Shown: positions 48,231-53,287 of the stretch, in pieces
How positions within the stretch are numbered: the first letter of the stretch is position 1
Layout: every line of letters begins with the position of its first letter
IMG/VR virus record: IMGVR_UViG_3300005096_000121
Location: 1-53,287 of that record
Length of the DNA: 53,287 nucleotides
Reading direction: 5' to 3' (one strand)
Source: a virus
Notes under the pieces: model-generated
What the model saw: the letters and a program-made list of their open reading frames with translations, nothing else
Database searches by the model: none
Told to the model about the DNA's origin: nothing
Position numbers and translations under genes: made by a program

Positions 48231-48647
48231 ATGTCAAAACCGATCAGAGTAGGCGGAGATAGCACAACCCTCACTCGCCCCCAAATATTGTTCATAGCGA
48301 ACGCAGCCATATTTGCATCAACAACCCATAAAGCTATCGATATAGGCATCTGCCACCAATGTGAAGAATGCCGCAATGAATTTCGACAGGGTACAGATGA
48401 ACTATTCGAGAATGTGCTAAAAGGCGTAACAGTAGACGAAGGAACCTTCTCGCCTCACACCTGCCCGTCATGCAAGGACATAGGAGGAACACGCTACTTT
48501 GCTCACGCTGAATTTCGCCATGAAAACAAGAACACAACAGAGCCTAGAATCTGGTACGAATTTGAGCATTTAGAAATATGCTCAAATTGCATTCAATTCT
48601 TCTCTGATAATCGAGTCCCCGACACTGACGACATCAATGTAGAGTAA
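48231..48647 (+). CDS. Protein with zinc-finger-like cysteine pairs, 138 aa
   Basis: Cysteine pairs CHQCEEC (residues about 44-50), CPSC (near 82) and CSNC (near 122) suggest two zinc knuckles. An N-terminal helix (RPQILFIANAAIFA) precedes them. AAAGGA precedes the ATG. Not recognised. Confidence 0.65.
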   Translation: MSKPIRVGGDSTTLTRPQILFIANAAIFASTTHKAIDIGICHQCEECRNEFRQGTDELFENVLKGVTVDEGTFSPHTCPSCKDIGGTRYFAHAEFRHENKNTTEPRIWYEFEHLEICSNCIQFFSDNRVPDTDDINVE

Positions 48648-48679
48648 CCACCCCATCCCGCTATCCTGGAATAATAAAA

Positions 48680-48916
48680 ATGAACAAGACATTTATCAAA
48701 CAGATCGTAGACGACAATCGAACCATTGAGAAACTAATATGGCTGGACGACACTACATGCGTAGCGACAGTAGAAGACCCAATCATTGCCTACGAAGAAC
48801 CCGGTCAAGACCAGATGGTACCGTGGTTTGCAGTGTATCAGGGTGGCGAGATAACAATGAGAGTGCCAGCTTGGATGGTCTGCGTAATGTACGAAACTAA
48901 ACCTGCGACAAAGTAA
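48680..48916 (+). CDS. Small acidic protein, 78 aa
   Basis: A mixed alpha-beta protein with an EEPGQDQMVPWFAVYQGG segment. Ribosome site GGAATAA upstream. No family recognised. Sits between a zinc-finger-like protein and the ComM-like gene, probably one operon. Confidence 0.55.
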   Translation: MNKTFIKQIVDDNRTIEKLIWLDDTTCVATVEDPIIAYEEPGQDQMVPWFAVYQGGEITMRVPAWMVCVMYETKPATK

Positions 48917-48954
48917 CTACCCCCATTCTTTTCAGGAAAGCGGATCAAACTAAT

Positions 48955-50010
48955 ATGATAAATTACATAAAAAAACTATTGTTCCCGTCAAAGGATAGAA
49001 ATGCACCCTCTAAAAATGGCTACCTTGAATCCTACCAAGAGTTACCGTGCATAGGAAAGGTGAGAGGTCAGACACTAGCCAAGAGTGCTATGTTGATTGC
49101 TGCGGCAGGGAATCATAACCTGCTACTCGTGGGTCCACCTGGAGAGGGCAAAACGCATCTTGCGAGTACACTCCCCTCATTCCTTCCCCCACTATCATCT
49201 CACGAGGCAAACACCCTAGAGACTCTCTATTCCGAAGCGGGCTACAAATTCCATGACAAGTATCATCGACCATTCCGTTTAGTTCACCACTCAACATCTA
49301 TTGCAGGATTGATAGGCGGCTATTCATCTCTCACGAAAGGAATCGTACCTGGGGAGATTACCCTAGCTCATAATGGAGTCTTGTTTCTTGATGAGCTAAC
49401 AGAATTCAAACGCGAAACCTTAGATGCTTTACGACAACCTATGGAAGCTGGAGTGATCCAAGTAACACGCTCCGGACAACAACAGACGTTCCCCTCTCAA
49501 TTCCAACTAATCGCTGCAAGCAATCCTTGCAAGTGTGGCTATGCGGGAACGTCTCATTGCACTTGCTCCCCTTACGAAGTACGACGATACCTATCACGGA
49601 TCAGTGGACCTATTATTGACCGCATTGATATGGTTTCACGGATTCACCCCACAACCAAGGAAGACCTTTCTGCTATTCCCGTCGCGAATCAATCCAAGAC
49701 CTATCTGATAATGGTTTTGCAAGCTCGACTGATTCAAGCGAGACGCAATGGACCGGGAAGATACAACGCTCATTTATCTTACGACGAGCTACTGAAGCAA
49801 ACCCACTCTAAAGCAACCCTTCATCTCCTTAGCATGAAGGACAAGAACCCTAAATTTTCAACTAGAAAACTTATACGCACTTTGCGAGTCGCAAGAACCG
49901 TAGCAGACTTTCTTTCACCGCTAGAAACTACCAGGACGAATCACGTAGAGGTAGCTCTGAAGTTTGTAGACTTCGACCTAGCAGAACAATTCATGCCCAA
50001 GCAATCCTAG
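48955..50010 (+). CDS. ComM/YifB-like AAA+ ATPase lacking the N-terminal domain
   Basis: 351 residues versus about 500 in bacterial ComM. Matches the ATPase and C-terminal parts: KVRGQTLAKSAMLIAAAGNH, Walker A GPPGEGKT (60-67), TSIAGLIGGYSS, Walker B GVLFLDEL (141-148), LDALRQPMEAGVI, AASNPCKCGYAG with the CTCS cysteines, DRIDM, and a C-terminal 'FSTRKLIRTLRVARTVADF' segment. ComM is a hexameric branch-migration helicase in natural transformation. The N-terminal Lon-like/chelatase domain is missing. It probably acts on recombination intermediates of the phage or of the host. Confidence 0.85.
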   Translation: MINYIKKLLFPSKDRNAPSKNGYLESYQELPCIGKVRGQTLAKSAMLIAAAGNHNLLLVGPPGEGKTHLASTLPSFLPPLSSHEANTLETLYSEAGYKFHDKYHRPFRLVHHSTSIAGLIGGYSSLTKGIVPGEITLAHNGVLFLDELTEFKRETLDALRQPMEAGVIQVTRSGQQQTFPSQFQLIAASNPCKCGYAGTSHCTCSPYEVRRYLSRISGPIIDRIDMVSRIHPTTKEDLSAIPVANQSKTYLIMVLQARLIQARRNGPGRYNAHLSYDELLKQTHSKATLHLLSMKDKNPKFSTRKLIRTLRVARTVADFLSPLETTRTNHVEVALKFVDFDLAEQFMPKQS

Positions 50011-50025
50011 ATGGAGAGTTGAAAG

Positions 50026-50235
50026 ATGTCATTGATAACTAGGGAGCCAATCTATTCTATTCGCAAATCACATAACAATCCCAACCATCTATCTCGAATT
50101 GGGGAAGCAGGAAAGAGAGTAGCAGCAAGACGCTACCTAGCTAAGCATGGAATAATTATTGGAGACGTTCCAACACACGAACTAACCCATAACTGTAAAG
50201 CAATAAAAACACTTCTAAAGAGTAAAGGAAACTAA
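50026..50235 (+). CDS. Small basic protein, 69 aa
   Basis: Basic (AGKRVAARRYLAKHG), GGAGAG precedes the ATG. No membrane segment. Close to the ComM-like gene and probably in the same operon. Unknown. Confidence 0.55.
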   Translation: MSLITREPIYSIRKSHNNPNHLSRIGEAGKRVAARRYLAKHGIIIGDVPTHELTHNCKAIKTLLKSKGN

Positions 50236-50239
50236 ACCG

Positions 50240-50836
50240 ATGACTACTACTGGAAAACAAAACGTAAAAATGGTAGCCTACCGCAAAAGTGAATCGGTAG
50301 TACCTTTCATATATTGGCTAAAAGCTAGACTAACTGATTGGGCAGCTAGCTGCGAAAGGGCGGAAGAACTAAAGCTAGAGCCAGAGAACGGTCGTGGATT
50401 GCCAATTGTCTTTACAGACGATCATCATAAACGATTCGATCACTGGCTACGTCTCCAATATCTAATCGCCTCATTTACTAGCCAATACATAGCTACCATG
50501 CTTTGGTCTGAAAATGATGAGGACGACAACCCACTCGATGAGAACTATTCTATTGACGATCTAGCTCCATACACACTGCAACAGATCATTGCTGATTGTC
50601 GTAAATTCCAAGAGGCCAATGCGAAGTATATTACGGACAACAACGTACTCAGTAGTTATAGTAGCGATACCAATGCTCTAGCTGGTCACAATTTCTGGCT
50701 TACTCGTAACAGTCACGGAGCGGGATTCTGGGATGGTGATTGGAGAGAGGTCGCAGCGATAGCCCTCACTGATTCTGCTAAGTCTTTCGGAGAGTCTCAC
50801 GTATTCGTTCAAGATGGCAAATTGATAGTCGAATAG
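50240..50836 (+). CDS. Conserved phage protein of unknown function, 198 aa
   Basis: The order FTSQYIATMLWSENDEDDNPL, DDLAPYTLQQIIADCRKF, then AGHNFWLTRNSHGAGFWDGDW is the signature of a widespread phage family (the 'aGHDFWLTRnghGaGFwD' proteins). Function unknown. It is usually found among early genes. Its stop lies in a partial copy of the dispersed motif. Confidence 0.75.
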   Translation: MTTTGKQNVKMVAYRKSESVVPFIYWLKARLTDWAASCERAEELKLEPENGRGLPIVFTDDHHKRFDHWLRLQYLIASFTSQYIATMLWSENDEDDNPLDENYSIDDLAPYTLQQIIADCRKFQEANAKYITDNNVLSSYSSDTNALAGHNFWLTRNSHGAGFWDGDWREVAAIALTDSAKSFGESHVFVQDGKLIVE

Positions 50837-50850
50837 ATTTCACGCTTCAA
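50833..50850 (+). repeat. Dispersed motif, partial copy
   Basis: ATAGATTTCACGCTTCAA: the 3' part of the motif fits, the 5' part is degraded. Overlaps a stop codon. Confidence 0.45.
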
Positions 50851-50879
50851 CCCACACACTAGTGATAAGGAATGAAACG

Positions 50880-51458
50880 ATGACTACCTTAGAAACACTC
50901 GGAGAAATTGCAAACCTATTAGTTGATGATTGTCATGCTGAACAACTACCACGGCCTGCCATGGGTTGGGTACTGCAATCACCAGACTTCATGCTATTCG
51001 TGTACTTGAGTCGCGACAAATATAGCATCCGTTGGGGCAAATTACCTTCATCATGTGAGCAGTCGGATTATGGTTATCGTGAGTTGGTGCGTAAAACAAA
51101 AACTTCCATCAACATAAGCCGTGATAAGGAACCAAAGCAGATTGCGAGAGAGATCAGACGGAGATTGATTGTGCCATGCCTTAGATTACAAGACGAAAGC
51201 AAACGCTTGCGAGACGAAAAATACAACACCACTCAAACTCTTAACGAGCGGGCAGAGACCTTAGCGAAGATCACAGGGGGATCATTGCTACATCGAACTA
51301 AGTCATGCAAGTTGGTTAGGTTCGATCTAAGTAACGTAGAGAGTCAAGGACGTATCCAGCTTGTTCACAAGGGAGACTTGGTAAACATCGAACTGCTTTC
51401 AATTTCTTATGATTTCGCAGTCGAGGTAGCTGAGTTCGTATCCACAAAAACAAACTAA
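50880..51458 (+). CDS. Hypothetical protein, 192 aa
   Basis: ATG 50880 follows AAGGA; a GTG at 50862 is weaker. A segment near residues 78-96 (INISRDKEPKQIAREIRRRL) recurs in the gene at 52065-52352 as INISGNKKPKTIAKEIERRL, so the two share a paralogous module. The N-terminal region has hydrophobic beta strands (FMLFVYLSRDKYSIRWG). Not otherwise recognised. Confidence 0.65.
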   Translation: MTTLETLGEIANLLVDDCHAEQLPRPAMGWVLQSPDFMLFVYLSRDKYSIRWGKLPSSCEQSDYGYRELVRKTKTSINISRDKEPKQIAREIRRRLIVPCLRLQDESKRLRDEKYNTTQTLNERAETLAKITGGSLLHRTKSCKLVRFDLSNVESQGRIQLVHKGDLVNIELLSISYDFAVEVAEFVSTKTN

Positions 51459-51491
51459 CAATCATCACAATATCAATTGAGGACTGAGACA

Positions 51492-51923
51492 ATGAATAAA
51501 CTATCGGACAACCCTGCTACTCTTATCCGTGACGCAATCCATGATTTGGAGATTCAAGAAAAGAATCCGAAAGTAGTGATTGATATGGATAGGTGGCACA
51601 CCGCTACCGATCCAAGCTATAGATGCTTTATTTGTTTGGCAGGTGCTGTCATGGTGGAGAGATTAGAGACAAGTCTGAACGATACCCTCAGTCCTGACGA
51701 TTTTGATTGTGATACCCGCAATAAGCTAATTGCTCTCAACTATTTTCGCCAAGGAGAAGTGATTGAAGCGATAGCGACTGTGGGTATTTCCGACTTAAAT
51801 ATGATGGACAGATGTATTGCGCCACATTCCCACGATCCTTACCAGTTCAAAACAGACATGCTACGACTGGCAGATGATATCGAGGATGAATTGAACGCGA
51901 ACAAGAAAGAAGGTGAAGTATGA
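51492..51923 (+). CDS. Hypothetical protein, 143 aa
   Basis: Contains VIDMDRWHTATDPSYRC followed by FICLAGAVMVERLETSL. This 'I.M..W......C.vCLAG.~m...L' pattern is seen in a conserved but uncharacterised phage and bacterial family. The C-terminus is acidic and helical. It starts after GAGGA and overlaps the next gene (ATGA). Confidence 0.65.
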   Translation: MNKLSDNPATLIRDAIHDLEIQEKNPKVVIDMDRWHTATDPSYRCFICLAGAVMVERLETSLNDTLSPDDFDCDTRNKLIALNYFRQGEVIEAIATVGISDLNMMDRCIAPHSHDPYQFKTDMLRLADDIEDELNANKKEGEV

Positions 51924-52144
51924 ATGCCACAGAAATAACATCTAAAATCTATTGCTGTGGTTGCAAGGGTTTATGCAAAATGGATTGCAAACACTTTAGA
52001 GGCTATGCTGAAGTGAGGTTCAATTATGACAAGCTAATGTTATGTGTTGCAGAAGAGTTAGGCTGTGATTGGCGTTGTAGTTTTAGTGCTCGTTTGTCCG
52101 GTTGTTATCTGGTTAGTCACGAAACTATTTTCTACTGCGTATGA
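51920..52144 (+). CDS. Cysteine-rich protein, 74 aa
   Basis: CCGCKGLCKMDCKH (residues 12-25) looks like a zinc-binding cluster. Starts in an ATGA overlap. The last 27 codons overlap the next gene in another frame, so the true end or frame use is not certain. Not recognised. Confidence 0.5.
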   Translation: MNATEITSKIYCCGCKGLCKMDCKHFRGYAEVRFNYDKLMLCVAEELGCDWRCSFSARLSGCYLVSHETIFYCV

Positions 52145-52352
52145 TTGCGACCATTCTATTCGATGGAGACCGGACCACACAATGCTGCGAAGACTCAAAC
52201 TCGACCTCAATGATAGGATGTTATTACAAGCCACTAAAGTTATAAATATATCGGGCAATAAGAAACCTAAAACTATTGCGAAAGAAATAGAGCGAAGATT
52301 GTTGTGCGATGTGAGGTCAATAATGGCATTCTATAATGCAACTAGTTACTAA
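52065..52352 (+). CDS. TM protein with a module shared with the 50880 gene
   Basis: 95 residues from GTG 52065. An N-terminal hydrophobic helix (IGVVVLVLVCPVVIWLVTKL) would anchor it. The C-terminal INISGNKKPKTIAKEIERRL closely resembles a segment in the gene at 50880. This similarity supports that the frame is coded. Membrane tethering of a shared interaction module is the simplest reading. Confidence 0.6.
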   Translation: MIGVVVLVLVCPVVIWLVTKLFSTAYDCDHSIRWRPDHTMLRRLKLDLNDRMLLQATKVINISGNKKPKTIAKEIERRLLCDVRSIMAFYNATSY

Positions 52353-53287
52353 TAGGGTTTTTCAGATTGGGGATAAGTTGGCTGCATAAAAGGATGTACT
52401 CGTTTTTCGGTTATAGGGAGAAATGGGGGTATAATTATGGTGACGAGTAAAGCCCACTACCTTCTACCTCTACCTCTCCAATACACCCTTCTTATACTTA
52501 GGGTATTCACACTACTAGGGTATTCTACCTATACACATCTATTAGAGTGATTACCCCCAAGTGCATTTACCCCGTAGAGTCTTTACCCCTCTAGGTGAAT
52601 ACCCTAGTCCTCATTCTGTAGAAGATGTGCTTTCCTAAGATAGCTAGTGCATATACACCATTAGGGTAATCACACTACAACTCTCATCTACCATCCTAGG
52701 GTAGCTCTGCTATGATCCTCCTCTCTCACCACATGAACATATGAGCACCATGAGATAGGGAGATCGTCACGTGAGTGCCATACAGACCTAAACTCCCCAC
52801 CTTATCACTATACCCTCTGTGAAGCTCTCACAGCCCTCTCTAGCTCCTCTAAGCTAATTAGGCTCTATCCATAGCCTATCTCCATTAAGAGTCCTTAGAA
52901 GACCTCACAGAGCCTTAGAGCATCTATCCTCTGTCTGCTCCTCATATAAGCACCCTGATAGGACCATGCTCAAATACTAGGCATCACATGAAGGGGGTAG
53001 AGACACAGAGGATGTCCATATAGAGGGCTCTCACACGCTATCTAACAGCAATGGATGAGATGAGGCTGTATCCAATCACATTGTGAGAGAGGATAGCTTA
53101 GGAGATGAGTGAGAGGATGGTAGAGAGTAGCCCTAGAGTAGTGTACATAGATACGTGGGGTATACACCCCCTAAACTTAGAGTAGGTTCCCTATTGCAGC
53201 TATACGGGGTCATATGAATGAATCAGGTAGAAATGTGTATTTGGGGTGATACAAATAAATGAGAGTGTGATGAACGACCTCAATACA
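52353..53287. other. Gene-free right end, about 935 bp
   Basis: No supportable gene. Sequence is rich in CTAG, CTCT and AGAG words and poor in CG. The left part holds a five-copy repeat family (52499-52678); the rest has many short words such as GTCCTTAGAA that recur near 42065. It could contain an origin, packaging signal or regulatory RNAs. Confidence 0.55.
52499..52678. repeat. TAGGGTAWTCACACTAC repeat family
   Basis: TAGGGTATTCACACTAC at 52499-52515, TAGGGTATTCTAC at 52516-52528, TAGGGTAATCACACTAC at 52662-52678, and reverse-oriented copies at 52594-52607 (GGTGAATACCCTAG) and about 52546-52557. Both orientations occur, which fits a protein-binding array. Confidence 0.7.

Noticed and set aside
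1-53287. Direct terminal repeats or an overlap between the two ends of the window
   Set aside because: Only a trivial four-base match (TACA) between the ends was seen.

Overview
The window looks like most or all of the genome of a tailed double-stranded DNA phage (Caudoviricetes). It carries a large terminase, portal, lambda gpE-type major capsid protein, decoration protein, protease/scaffold, head-tail completion proteins, tail tube, a short tape measure and tail-hub proteins, plus a full phage replication set (family A DNA polymerase, primase-helicase, RecA-like ATPase, ssDNA-binding protein, RuvC-like resolvase, PD-(D/E)XK nuclease). No tail sheath was found, so a short, non-contractile (siphovirus-like) tail is the best reading. 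No integrase was seen, which favours a virulent lifestyle. The host cannot be fixed from sequence. A secreted trypsin-like protease with a collagen-like stalk, a lone LuxR-type helix-turn-helix and the lack of any recognisable peptidoglycan-degrading endolysin would fit a host with an unusual envelope (for example Planctomycetota), but that is inference.

Layout. 1-2950: small early-type genes with overlapping ATGA start/stop junctions. 2963-4200: LamG lectin-like and Ig-like virion proteins and a one-TM micropeptide. 4210-5652: TerL, followed by a gene-free, hairpin-rich stretch (5653-6097). 6098-11419: a minus-strand accessory block of tightly coupled small genes (several single-TM peptides, a zinc-finger-like protein, a secreted SNase-like protein, a secreted small protein, a tRNA, an Acb2/Tad1-like small protein, a secreted trypsin-like protease and a DUF1599 protein). 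12122-12535: one plus gene. 12529-15294: two tandem paralogous virion-like proteins with carbohydrate-binding-like C-termini, minus strand. 15452-26875: head and tail genes, with a probable -1 frameshift pair and, unusually, the portal at the end. 26965-31429: large tail protein plus a compositionally distinct pair of genes. 31429-40345: recombination and replication. 40428-46396: small accessory genes including a holin candidate, a membrane PAS protein, an excisionase-like HTH protein, a candidate small terminase and an HNH nuclease. 46397-46964: iteron array and an operator-promoter. 46965-52352: early-type genes including DUF932 and a truncated ComM-like AAA+ protein. 52353-53287: gene-free right end with its own repeat family.

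Three unrelated dispersed DNA motifs run through the genome: a 20-bp intergenic motif (GATTAAATTTCACSGTTCAG), a 14-bp motif (CTACYTATAGTTTT) shared by the left end and the 46.9-kb promoter, and a CCAGGAAAA-centred motif. Together with a few clear sigma70-type promoters and strong intrinsic terminators they suggest that transcription is partly controlled by a phage-encoded site-specific DNA-binding protein that has not been identified here. The features judged most worth following are the 20-bp motif, the minus-strand secreted/membrane cassette, the Acb2/Tad1-like gene, the frameshift pair and the truncated ComM.
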